Under the pieces are notes generated by a model, which was not told where the DNA came from, did not search any database, and was given only the letters and a program-made list of their open reading frames with translations. A stretch of 64,000 nt of DNA, taken from assembly GCA_037954325.1 (NCBI GenBank), contig JBBMNZ010000034.1:9255501-9319500 (forward strand). The letters run 5' to 3'. Shown in pieces: positions 36,260-46,625 of the stretch. The stretch is from Fistularia commersonii (Eukaryota; Chordata; Actinopteri; Syngnathiformes; Fistulariidae). Each line of letters starts with the position of its first letter. Within the stretch, counting starts at the first letter, position 1. Both the position numbers and the translations under genes were made by a program.

Positions 36260-36535
36260 TTTTCTGAAATTGCTTTTCGTTGGAAGCAGCTCCTGCTACG
36301 GAGTCAAGTGGGAAAGAGTCAGAATAGACCTCTGTAGAAAAATAAGAATAAAAATATGAAATAATCAAAATAAAAAGAACAGTAAAGATCAAAAGAAATC
36401 AATAAAAATAAAGTGAAATGTACGTAAAAATATGTTTAACGTATATACATATGTATTGACAAGTACATTTACTAATTTAGTGTAAAAGTAGGTTCATTCT
36501 GTGTAAAAGTAGTTGAATACAGCCTCCAGGGTTGT
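36260..36535 (-). mobile_element. LINE 3'-end fragment, same family as in the phosphatase and OGG1 introns
   Basis: GCTTTTCGTTGGAAGCAGCT, CCTGCTACGGAGTCAAGTGG, AAAAAGAACAGTAAAGATCA and GTGTAAAAGTAGG follow in the same order as at 10296 and 29855. The first ~25 bases of the family (the CTTTATTGATCCCC end) are missing here. Confidence 0.65.
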
Positions 36536-36555
36536 CTTATGTTGAGATCAGATTA

Positions 36556-36844
36556 CCGTAATTTCCTGACTATTGGGCGCACCTCAATATAAGCCGCGCC
36601 GGCTTGCCGATCGCTATCTCAGGCTTCCTCCTGCGCACTACAACTGTCAAAGTCGTCTTCTTCGGTGTCGGAGTTGAACGGACTCAGAATTTCCCGGTCA
36701 TTTCATCGGTCCGATGTGACGAGAAGAAATGTTTTAGCGGCGTGAAGCTCGTTAGCCCCCCCCCCCCCCGAAAAAAAAGTCCATATATTAGCTGCAGCGT
36801 TGTTTATGTGAAAAAAGTCGCGGCTTATCGTCCGGAAATTATGG
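36556..36844 (+). mobile_element. MITE, TIR AATTTCCGGACT family, copy 3 (internally deleted)
   Basis: It begins CCGTAATTTCCTGACTATTG and ends CTTATCGTCCGGAAATTATGG, with TA on both sides. It shares GTCTTCTTCGGTGTCGGA and CATCGGTCCGATGTGACGAG with copies 1 and 2 but is only 289 bases long, against ~500, so the middle is partly lost. A C-run followed by an A-run replaces part of it. Confidence 0.8.
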
Positions 36845-36845
36845 T

Positions 36846-37720
36846 ATATGTTGTTCTCATCAGCTCACCGACCGATGAAGCTGAAATGTCCCACGTTTTA
36901 AAAGTTAGCTTCTTTCGGACAGAGCGATGCAGCAGGAGCTTCATGTTGCAAACCACTCAGCTAGCAAGAAATACCTCGACACGGCCCAGGAAACCGGCTG
37001 CCAAGGCAGCGGACACGTACTTGCACAACTGGATAATTCCGTGTGGCCAAAGCTCGCAGGTGCACAGTAGTTTCCGATGTGTCTGTTTAAAATGGATTAT
37101 CGAGGAACGGCCAACATCGGCGTGTAGCAACAAGTCGGAGCTGCACTTTGAGGGATCTGGATATATCTGTGGCATCCAGGCAGACGCCGACACAGAGAAA
37201 GAGAGAGGAAAGTGCAACAGGCGGTGAGAGCGCACAGACGGAGCTGCGCGAAAAGTGCTCCTGGATGTGAAGCTGAGCCCTGCCAGATGGAGTCAATTCA
37301 GAAGAAAAACAACACACCCAGATCCAGGACAAGACAAAAAGCCCTCATCTACTTCCAAAGTAGCTCAGGAGAGACTCCGCTGGCTCTCGGCGGTCTTTTC
37401 TTGGAGAGGTGAAGTTTGAACGAGGAGATACAGAACAGAAGCTAATCTCGGCTTTTGAGTGCCGCATTTTAATGGGTCATTGTCTGCAAAACTTTTATCA
37501 TCGACTCCTTTTATAAGCCGAATGCCCTTCAGCCGGCCGGACGGTCGAGTCAAACCTTCACCCGTTCCTGAACAGCGGGGGGGAAATGAGGCTCATTCAG
37601 GAGGCTGGTACATCAACGGAGCAGAATGTTGGACAAGACATAATGCCACAGTTTCTCTGGAGGCCTCGGGGTAGCTCACCCTTTGCTAGCGGAGTAGAAT
37701 CGTAAGCATCGATGTTCGAA
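36846..37720. other. No supported gene
   Basis: Frames such as 36604-37227 (+) begin within the MITE and show no family signature. No splice-linked exon series was found. Confidence 0.5.
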
Positions 37721-37724
37721 TCGG

Positions 37725-38620
37725 TCTGTAGTGAGAGCAGGGAACAGGTTGAGGAACATCTTGAGAGGTGGAGGTATCCTCTGGAAAGGAGAGGAAAGAA
37801 GGTTAGTCGCTTCTGTGAAACCATATCCAGATCTAGGAATAGGCTTAAAGCCTTCACCTTTGAGAAACCTTATAGTTAGCGCTAGCCTAGCCCTCAGTGA
37901 CGCCGCCGCCATCTTATGCACCTCCCTCTGAGGGGAGGAGGCTTGATCCACTACTAGCGTCTCGCCAGGCGTCCGCAACTGTTGAATATTAATATGAATA
38001 TTGCATTATGTCAGCTATTAGCATGTTGTTTGCAGATGACATTGTGATCTGTAGTGAGAGCAGAGAACAGGTGGAGGAACATCTAGAGACGTGGAGGTAT
38101 GCGCTGGAAAGGAGAGGAATGAAGGTGCGTCGCAGCAAGACAGAATAGAGGTGGAACCCGGGTGGAACGGTGAGGAGACAGGGAGTGGAGATCAAGAAGG
38201 TGGAGGATTTCAAGTACTGAGGGTCAACAGTCCAGAGCGTAAGAGAGTGTGGAGAAGAGATGAAGAGATGGTTCAAGCAGGTTGGAATAGTTGGAGAAAA
38301 GTGAGATAGAAGAACATCAGCCAGAAGGAAAGGAAAGGTGGAGGAGACGGTGGTGAGATGATCTACAAACACTGACGACGACCAAAAGACAGGAAGCAGA
38401 GCTGGAGGTGGCAGAGATGAAGATGTTGAGGTTCTCTTTGTGAGCGACCAGGATGGAGAGGATCAGGAATGAGTCTATCAGAGGGACGACACATGGTAGA
38501 TGTTCTGGAGAGAAGGTCAGAGATGGTTGGGTCATGGACAGAGGAAGGAGAGGGAAGATACTGGTAGACGGATGCTGGAACAGGAGGTCTAGAGTTTGAT
38601 TCACTGTGGTGAACCCTGAA
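37725..38620 (+). mobile_element. LINE fragments (same family as 23821-24595), broken copy
   Basis: A first block, 37725-37805, encodes part of the reverse-transcriptase region (SREQVEEH.., then a Trp-Arg-Tyr segment). It is repeated and extended at 38033-38600, where codons for ADDIVICSESREQVEEHLE and WRYALERRGMKVR, then the QAGWNSWRKV, GVDQEGGG and MLRFSL-type segments, can be read with several frame breaks. It is the plus-strand counterpart of the QARS1-intron copy. The two blocks are separated by ~230 bases of other sequence, so they are two insertions or a rearranged one. Confidence 0.7.
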
Positions 38621-39092
38621 AGGAATAGAAGAATGAAGAAGATGACGTGCCGCGCATGCAGCAGCACTACTGCAACCACCTCGTTGCGTTTGAATTCCAA
38701 AAATCTGTATTTTTTCGAGTCCAAACGGAGCTGCGGTTGATTCCCTGTCACAGACAAATGGCTAACGGCCTCGCTGTCGCCTCCTGACTGTTTTGCGACT
38801 TCACGCGGTCGGCAGCTTTGTCCATGGGTTATCTGGCCCGCTATCTCCCGGCGTGGGCGTGGGTGTTTGCGCCGCGTGCAACGTGAACGCCTGAGCACAC
38901 AGCAAAGCTCCCAAGTGAATATTCCGTGTTTCTGGTAAACACTCGCTGTTGCTGGTTTCCAGCACGGGGCTATTCAGGGGCTTTATCTGCCGGGTGTACC
39001 GGAGTCTCGCCTTGCTTTCTGACCTTTGACCCGCGGCTTGCGCTAGAGCGCTACATCAGTCAGACGTGTGGTTGAGAGGGAGGCCACGGTGC

Positions 39093-39686
39093 ATCTAAGC
39101 CAGTGGTTCTTAACCTTGTCGGAGGTACTGAACCCCACCTGTTTTACATGCGCATTCACCGAACCCTTCTTTATTGGATGGAGGATCGTTTCGTCGATGG
39201 GTACAAAGAACAGGCAGAGTAGCCTTTTCATGGAATCTGGCTCCCTTCACCTTGAATCCAGCAAGCGCTATGTTCTTGTAGCTCCCATCTCCATGCAGCT
39301 GAAGGAAGCCTTCCCTTAGTTTTGCCGGTGCCGGACTAGAATTGCTCATCTTGTCTTTGCAAATCATGCAGTGAGGACATCGATTCCAATCACGTTCCGT
39401 CATACATGTGAATCCGTATTGTACGTATTCTTCCGACCGCTTTCTTTTTTTGCCCGACATAATTAGTATGAAGGGATTAAAGTATTCAGAAAGAAATCAC
39501 ATGACGTACCATCACGACAGTCACAAGTTACGACAACCGAGCGCGCCGAAATCCCCGCAGCACGGATAGGCCGAGCTACGTAGCGTGATCACCTGCGGCC
39601 AGTGATGTCATCACCAGTGTGTGTCTTGACCTCCGCCGAACCCCTGGGGTTCGATCGAACCCAGGTTAAGAACCACTGATCTAAGC
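39093..39686 (-). mobile_element. Non-autonomous hAT element with perfect 8-bp target duplication
   Basis: Element 39101-39678 has 16-bp identical terminal inverted repeats (CAGTGGTTCTTAACCT at the left, its complement at the right) and is flanked by ATCTAAGC on both sides (39093-39100 and 39679-39686). An 8-bp duplication and CAG..CTG ends define the hAT superfamily. On the minus strand, 39460-39110 codes the N-terminus of a hAT transposase: MSGKKRKRSEEYVQYGF, a BED-like finger half with CPHCMIC, then KLREGFLQLHGDGSYKN. The catalytic part is absent, so it is an internal-deletion derivative. The intact duplications suggest a fairly recent insertion. Confidence 0.92.
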
Positions 39687-41600
39687 TAACCGTTAGCCTC
39701 AGCTTTTGGACACCCAGGAGCGGCGAGCGCCGTTAGCTGGAAAGCGTCCCGCTGAGCCGACAACGGGGCGCTTGTTTGTCTTCCGCTACGAATCGAATTT
39801 CGAGATGTTTATTTTACGACGGTAGATATTGAATAAATAAAAGGGGCAAATAAAAAAAAAAAAAAAAAAAAAACGGCAGCGGCAAATCCACATGTTATTT
39901 CAAGGTGTGGAATTTTTAACGGTCAAACAAGCGACCTCCCCCATTGCTGGCATACCAACATGACCGCAGATACTCCCTGCCTCATTTCCCCCCCTCACTG
40001 TGTTTCTCCCGCTGTCTCACGTACCAAGAAATTCATACACAGGGCCTCAGTTTCACGTCTCTGCCCGACAGAACGCAGGAAAAACAAGTTCTACATCTCG
40101 AAGGGGGCTTCGGGGAGGGGGGTTGAGCCGCCGTGCAGTCACGCCTAAGTGCTCAGTTGGACTGAGAAGTAGTCGCTAACGGCTCTCTACCGGTTTACTC
40201 CAGCCTCTTTTCGGTTTCCTCCGCTTTTCCCTCTTCCATCTTTGCAATCGATCCGGGCTCGCTTGTCACGATTGCCACAAGTACAGACGCCACATCGGAT
40301 CGCGCCCCCTTTGTAATCACGTCGTAAGGAATCGTCCTCTTTGTTTAACCTCAAATCGCTCCAAATCCTGCACTTTTGACCGTCGCCTTAATGGTCTTGA
40401 GCCCGTCTTAGGCCACGGGGGGAAAAAAAAAAAAACGCACTTTCCATTTTTTCTTTGTCGACTCAGTTGCAGTTTCACTGGTGTTTTTGGACGATATTGT
40501 TTCCTGATGCTATTTTCGCAAAGCCTCGCTACCACATCGCCGGGTTGCCAGGACAGCGGTCCAGGCGGCCGAACGTACATCGGGCGCAGTAAACACGGCC
40601 ATTGCGGTCGTTTCTCCCCCCCCCCCCCAAAAAAAAAATCAGCGATGCTATTGCAGAAATCTAATCAGTCATAAGTAAAGTCACACCAAACGTCCCATGT
40701 TGAGTTTGTTACGAACCCGAGCTTTTAAGAAGACTGGCGTCTCATCAAAGCATTCTGGATAACAGGCCATTACCCGGCAACAATGTCAGATTTCATTCCC
40801 AACCAAACAGTGGAAGAGCGGATCAGTGTATTCAGCTGCTTTCCTGAACCTTCGCCATGAATCCAAGAATCCCTCCGCAGACAGCGAAAAGAAAAAAAAA
40901 AAAAAATCCGGATACGCCGTCTGACGAACGTGACTCGAGACTCCTCCGCGGCCCGCCGGGCGCTCGGTAAGTCAAAGTAATATTTTTATCACGTCGACCC
41001 CCTCGGGGGGACGGGATGCATTCATCTGGCGTACGTTCTCCGCGGATGTCGTCACTCCTCCTCACACAATACATCCTCTTATTCAGGGCAGGAAACGTCC
41101 ACGGATAATTTGGTCCAACGCAGAGAAACAATCTGAAGATTACCATAAACCCCCCCCCCCCTTATGGTTACACAATCTCATGACTTATTACTACAACAGC
41201 TGGTACTTATCACTCACCCACTCACTGCCGTAGTGATGTAACGTCTACACTAACCTATTACCTTGTCTTGCTAATTTCTTCCCAGTTTAAGCACCCGGGA
41301 TTTGGGAATGTACACACCTTTTCCCAGGAATATATGGCTTGGTTTTTTGTTTTTTTTTGTTGCTCTGGCAGATTCCAGACAGTCTGGCAGCGCAGCGGTG
41401 CCGCTCATTTGATTGCAACTCGGGCCTGTTTGAATTTGACAGAGGGCCCTGTTTCTTTTCAGTAGCCGCTTGTTTAATATAATCGTCCCAAAACAGAACT
41501 GGCTACTTCGCCTAAATCCCAAATGAAATGCTCCCGGGGCCATCCCGTGCTCCAGGAATGTGATTACTAGAAGCGAGTCGGTTCCCAGGAGTTGGACTTT
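39687..41600. other. No supported gene
   Basis: Non-coding sequence with A-runs (about 39849-39871), a C-run at 40617-40627 and a C-run at 41151-41160. I found no splice-linked frames, repeats of the families above, or RNA genes. Confidence 0.5.
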
Positions 41601-41633
41601 TCAATATTTTACAATTCTTGCGCTCCTCAGAGA

Positions 41634-41661
41634 TCCATCCATCCATCCATCCATCCATCCA
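41634..41661. repeat. (ATCC)n microsatellite
   Basis: About six to seven tandem ATCC units (CCATCCATCC..). It is a short simple repeat. Confidence 0.9.
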
Positions 41662-41877
41662 ACATCTACTCCACCTGTTACGACCAAGAAGGCGCTTTAG
41701 GAAAATCACTGCAAAAACAAACAGTTTTTACCCCAGAGCACTAAATTGGGCAAAACACTTGAACCGCACATACAGTACAGTGCAAGAAACCCTTTTTTTT
41801 ATAAGTTTCCCTTTTTTTTTAACTTCTTTTTGCTTTTTTCCCACATATTTATCTATTTATTCCTCTAGTTTTCATGA

Positions 41878-42305
41878 GATGAGAACAACTTTATTTATCC
41901 TGAAGGAAATTGTTGTGCCAGAGTTTCAAGTAAAAAACATAACAGTAATAGATAATAGTAGAAGGGAGGAAGAATAAGAAATACAATGAAATATGAATTG
42001 TCTTAACTGTTAACTGTAACTACAAAGATTGAAGATTCCCTGCAGCTGAGGGAAGAATTATTTATATTCTTTTAATTATTTATTTTAATATTCTATTAAT
42101 TATTTATATTATTTATATTCTTTTAATATTTTTGGTCTTGTATTTTTTTCTGTCTTATACCTCTAATCAAAAGATGCTGCTATTGTCGTATGGTTGTGTT
42201 GTTTCCTGCTTTTTAAGGCTGTTTTTTTTTTCTTTTTTTTTGTCTATTGCTGCTATCTCTAAATTTGGTTGCACTCCATGTAATGACAATAAGTCTCAAA
42301 TCCTT
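41878..42305. mobile_element. Pair of LINE/SINE 3'-end-like segments in opposite orientation
   Basis: At 41878 GATGAGAACAACTTTATTTA followed by TCCTGAAGGAAATTG reads as a reverse-oriented 3' tail. At 42250-42300 CTAAATTTGGTTGCACTCCA followed by TGTAATGACAATAAG reads as a forward 3' tail of a different family. AT-rich sequence lies between them. They may be two independent insertions. Confidence 0.45.
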
Positions 42306-42434
42306 GAATGGAAACCTTTTTTTTTTTTTTTTTCAAGGTTTCCCTTTCGTCTGTCGCAGTCGACAGAAGCGAAGCCTCTCTGGTGGATTCACGTTGTCGG
42401 GCCGATCGATGTTGTCGAAGGATGTTGCGTGGAA

Positions 42435-42640
42435 TCACGGTCCCCGGTTCAGTTCCCAAAGGGTTGGCCTTCCCGTTTGGTGTCTCCATGTTCTCCCTGT
42501 ATCTGAGTGCGGTTCCTCCGGGTTCCTCCGGGTTCCTCCGGGTTCCTCCCACAGCCCGAAAACATGCAGGAGGTTCACCGGAGACCCTAAATCGTCCAGA
42601 CATGTGGATTAGCGAATGAATGGTCGTATGTCTTCCACGT
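42435..42640 (+). mobile_element. SINE-like copy with internal GGGTTCCTCC x4 amplification
   Basis: CCCGGTTCAGTTCCCAAAGG, CTCCATGTTCTCCCTGTATC, then four tandem copies of GGTTCCTCCG (42509-42550), CACAGCCCGAAAACATGCAG, GAGGTTCACCGGAGACCC and GATTAGCGAATGAATGG. The 10-bp unit is present once in the other copies, so it has been amplified in this one. Confidence 0.7.
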
Positions 42641-43625
42641 ATGTATGGAATCTGTCTTTTCTCTTGAGTGAAATTAACCGAATAATCGCCATAAACCAGT
42701 TAGTGCCTTGGGTAACTGTTTGTTTCACTTTTTGTTTGAAATTAGATAATAATAAAACATAAAGAGAGACAAATTAGATAAATGATTTTTGGCTAAGATA
42801 AGTGTCAGGTTCGCCAACTCCCCGAGTGGAAATTGGCTTCTTAAAATTGCGCTTAAAATGCCAGCTTTATCTTATTTATCAAAATGTTGGCTAATATCTG
42901 AGATTTTATTTGATGTATTATTGTACTGTGTCGCTGGATGTTGGAACGATCTTGGAAGAGCGAGGCGTACGTGTTAAAAAGGAAATATATGGACAAACAC
43001 AAACCAAAACAGTAGAGACAAGGGAAAATAATTTTCAAAATAAAACAGGAAGTAATTGCAACGCTCAGACGTTTAAGTTGAAAAAAATCAGGTCGAAAGC
43101 GTCAATTTATACTAACATTGATGTTATTTACTTTATGTTATCACCACCGCCCAAAATTTAAATCTCAGTCACCGTGGCTCCTCGTCTCGTGATCCTCGGC
43201 TTCTATCGGCGTCCACGCATTGCATAACCGTGTCTTCCCTGTCCTTCCATTGCTGTTTTTTTTTTTTTCCCGTCCTGCCCGTCTTATCTGTGAAATCGTT
43301 TCTGTCTCTTATCTCCCCTCTTCTCTGCGCTTACGCTGCCATTTCTGCTCACTGCGTCTGCCTTCACGAGGGGGACGGGGTCGATTCGTGTCGTTACCGT
43401 CTATTAATTCAGCGAGTCTGATCAATGTCTTTTTCTTGAACAAGGAGATTTAGTTGCAGTAAAGGGTAATTCATTTGTAACTTGGTGAACATGAATCAAT
43501 ACGTCCCGCTGGCATAGAAGAGGAATGTGTGCAAGAGGCATCGACAAACATCTATAAGATTTTTCCATTCTTTCCCTTTTCCTGTTCACTCACCCATACA
43601 GTCACAACAGCCAGATATATGCAGA
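42641..43625. other. No supported gene
   Basis: AT-rich then mixed sequence. Frames such as 42910-43161 and 43220-43453 (+) show no family signature. A T run lies at about 43257-43268. Confidence 0.5.
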
Positions 43626-43639
43626 ATACATGCAACAGC

Positions 43640-45002
43640 TGGCCTCCCCGGTTTGTACCTGGACATGTGTGCTCCCCGGTTTCTACCGGGACAACTAGCC
43701 TCCCCGGTTTGTACCAAGACAACTAGGATCCCCAGTTTGTACCAGGGCACCTGGGCGCCCCGATTTGCCCCTGGACACCTAGGGCTCCCCGGTTTGTACC
43801 AGGAAAACTAGGATACCGGTTTGTACCAGGACAACTCAGCTCCCTGGTTTGTGCTAGGCCACCTGAACTCCCAAGTTTGTACCTCGATGCAAGGCTTCCC
43901 GGTTTGTACCAGAACACCTGGGCTCCCATGTTTGTACCAGGACAACTCAACTTCTTGGTTTGTACCAGGACACCTGAACTCCTCGGTTTGTACCAGGACA
44001 CCTGGGCTCTCCGGTTTGTACCAAGACAACTAGCCTCCCCGGTTCATGCCAAGACAACTTGGCTCCCCGGTTTGTACCAAGACAACTAGGATCCCCAGTT
44101 TGTACCAGGGCACCTGGGCGCCCCAATTTGCCCCTGGACACCTAGGGCTCCCCGGTTTGTACCAGGAAAACTAGGATACCGGTTTGTACCAGGACAACTC
44201 AGCTCCCTGATTGTCCTAGGCCACCTGAAGTCCCAAGTTTGTACCTGGATGCCTAGCCTCCCCGGTTTGTACCAGGACACCTGGGCTCCCATGTTTGTAC
44301 AAGGACAACTCAGCTTCTTGGTTTGTACCAGGACACCTGAACTCCCCGGTTTGTACCAGGACACCTGGGCTCTCCGGTTCATACCAAGACAACTAGCCTC
44401 CCCGGTTCATGCCAAGACAACTTGGCTCCCCGGTTTGTACCAGGTCACCTGGGCGCCTCGATTTGTCCCTGGACAACCAGGATACTGGTTTGTACCAGGA
44501 CAACTCAGCTCCCTGGTTTATGCTAGGCCACCTGAACTCCCAAGTTTGTACCTCGATGCAAGGCTTCCCGGTTTGTACCAGGACACCTGGGCTCCCATGT
44601 TTGTACCGGGACAGCTCAGCTTCTTGGTGTGTTCCAGGACACCTGAACTCCCCGGTTTGTACCGGGACACCTGGGCTCTCCGGTTTGTACCGGGACAACT
44701 AGCCTCCCCAGTTCGTACCAAGACAACTTGGCTCCCCGGTTTGTATCAGGTCACCTGGGCGCCTCGATTTGTCCCTGGACACCTAGGGCTCCTCAATTTG
44801 TACCAGGAGAACTCAGCTCCCTGGTTTGTGCTAGGCCACCTGAACTCCCAAGTTTGTACCTGGATGCAAGGCTTCCCGGTTTGTACCAAGACAACTCAGC
44901 TCCTTGGTTTGTACTAGGCCACTTAAACTCTCCGGTTTGTACCAGGATACCTGGGCTCCCTGGTTTGTGCCAGGACAACTCAGCTCCCTGGTTTGTACCA
45001 GC
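43640..45002. repeat. 28-bp minisatellite (GGTTTGTACCAGGACACCTGG...), ~48 units
   Basis: About 1.36 kb of head-to-tail 27-29-bp units of the form GGTTTGTACCAGGACAACT followed by (A/C)GGCTCCCC. Units differ by substitutions in blocks, and the same succession of variants returns after ~360 bases (for example the ATTTGCCCCTGGACACC variant at about 43761 and 44127, and CATGCCAAGACAACTTGG at about 44045 and 44408), so there is a higher-order period of about 12-13 units. Because 28 is not a multiple of 3, open frames of up to 222 codons run through all phases on both strands; I do not call these genes. Confidence 0.92.
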
Positions 45003-46562
45003 CTGACTGAAATGAAGGATGGTCTACATCAGGGAAATACCCATCTAGAATTGTGTCTGGGCTCTGCCTGTAGGCCTGCAGCAGCCGAACACGAGCAAGC
45101 ATGACATGCAATGGAGACGGGCCTGTGTCGGCTGGTACTCAACCTCAGCGAATCTTAATTTCTCGTGCCAGAAATTAAGATTCACAGAAAGCCACGGGAG
45201 TGGAATCTAAATGCACGAGGGTGACGTCGGTCCGAAGCGACTGTGCTTCCCCCTCGGCCCGAAGAAGCCACGGCTCGATGGCCTAAAAGAAGTCACGGGA
45301 CTTGCAAACGTCACCCGTGATGAAAGGAGGTGGAGATCAAGCGGATCTCGCCGCCACGCGGGACAAATGCGTCTTGGGAATGAATCCCAGCCTTACCCGA
45401 GAGCATGTTGGCATTGTCGGAGGTCAAAATGGAATTTCTGGACCAGATGAGAGCGGAAACAGAACGATCTTTGAGGTTCTGGCCGGTGAGTGCAGCCATG
45501 AACCGCTCTGCTCTTAGAAACCCTTCCTGAACACGATTGGACAATGCCATCGCTTGGCTTTGTATTTCCTGACAAACCATGTGAAGGAATGTGATTTCCC
45601 CTCCCTGTGAATGCACGTATGCCTGAAAGTCATGCGGGTTACTCGCGCGGCCGTCTCGCAACAAGTTCACGACCATGAAATGCACATGTCAAGCATGAGG
45701 CGCAGCTGTATTTGCTTTTCAGAGAACAAATCGCCAGAGATGGTAGGCACGGCGACTCAAAAGCCGGCAAACAAATTCCAGATTTTGACTTTATCAGGAT
45801 TGCACACCCTGGCTTATTAGGCTTAAGGTTTTAGCCGGACCCCCCGACCCCTTCCTTTTGCGTTATCAACGTAGTGTGAAGAAGGTCGGTTTATGTAAGT
45901 CCCGCTCTAAAACAGTCAGAGCGACGGGGTGTTTTTATTCGAGGGATGTGCACCATGAGGAGATGTGTCTGACATCTGGTTAAAATACATGACTAGTTGG
46001 ATTGTGTAATCCTCGAGGGCCCGTGGGGGTGGGGGCGGGGTCTGTGTGTCACCGGGCTCCGGGCATAATCGTGCACAGTGTTACAGCTGTCGGCTCCAGG
46101 CGTGCATGACTCAGAGCGAGCACGGAAGAAATGCAAGTGAAGTTCTCAGAATAAACCCGACCGGGGGGAGAAGCGGTGTTCGCCCGAGGAACATTAACTG
46201 GCAAAGATCGGGATGAAAAATAAAAAGCCAGCGTGTCCGTCTGCCGTTGAACGAAACCATTTGCGGATCCTTTTCGGTTTGTATCCGGGTCATTTTTTGG
46301 ACGTGGCCGACCCGAAACCCTTGCCCTCGTGTTTCTTTATATCCCGAAGCTGTTTACTGGTGACCCGTGACTAAAAACCCCGTGGGAGTTTCACCGACCT
46401 CCCAGAATCAACAAAGCAAGTGTGTTAACATTCAGCAGCCCTGAATGTTAACCAGAGTGTACCTTCAGGTAGTTTTCTGAAAGTTTGGGCTTTTGGACTC
46501 AGAATGCTTCGCATATTCACCGTAATCAAAATGTACATAATTCCTGTTTTTATGTGCCAACA
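45003..46562. other. No supported gene upstream of PRRT3
   Basis: Non-repetitive sequence. The minus-strand frame 45685-45311 (124 codons) has no domain I recognise and no splice partners. If the CpG-rich first exon belongs to PRRT3, this is the end of its first intron; the pyrimidine-rich acceptor TTTTTATGTGCCAACAG ends at 46562. Confidence 0.45.
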
Positions 46563-46625
46563 GAGACAAAGAAAGAAAATGATGTAACATTCGTAAGGCG
46601 GCGCGCTACAACTCCGACGCGGACC

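Noticed and set aside
36604..37227. 207-codon plus-strand frame
   Set aside because: It starts inside MITE copy 3 and continues into sequence without domain signature; the same MITE gives a similar frame start at 8769.
44249..44917. 222-codon repetitive open frame (and several opposite-strand frames)
   Set aside because: It is produced by the 28-bp minisatellite; open frames occur in several phases on both strands. Reported as repeat structure instead.
45311..45685. 124-codon minus-strand frame (MHFMVVNLLRDGRAS...)
   Set aside because: Looks more protein-like than most, but I recognise no domain, find no splice partners and see no promoter. Left as unsupported; a protein search would decide.
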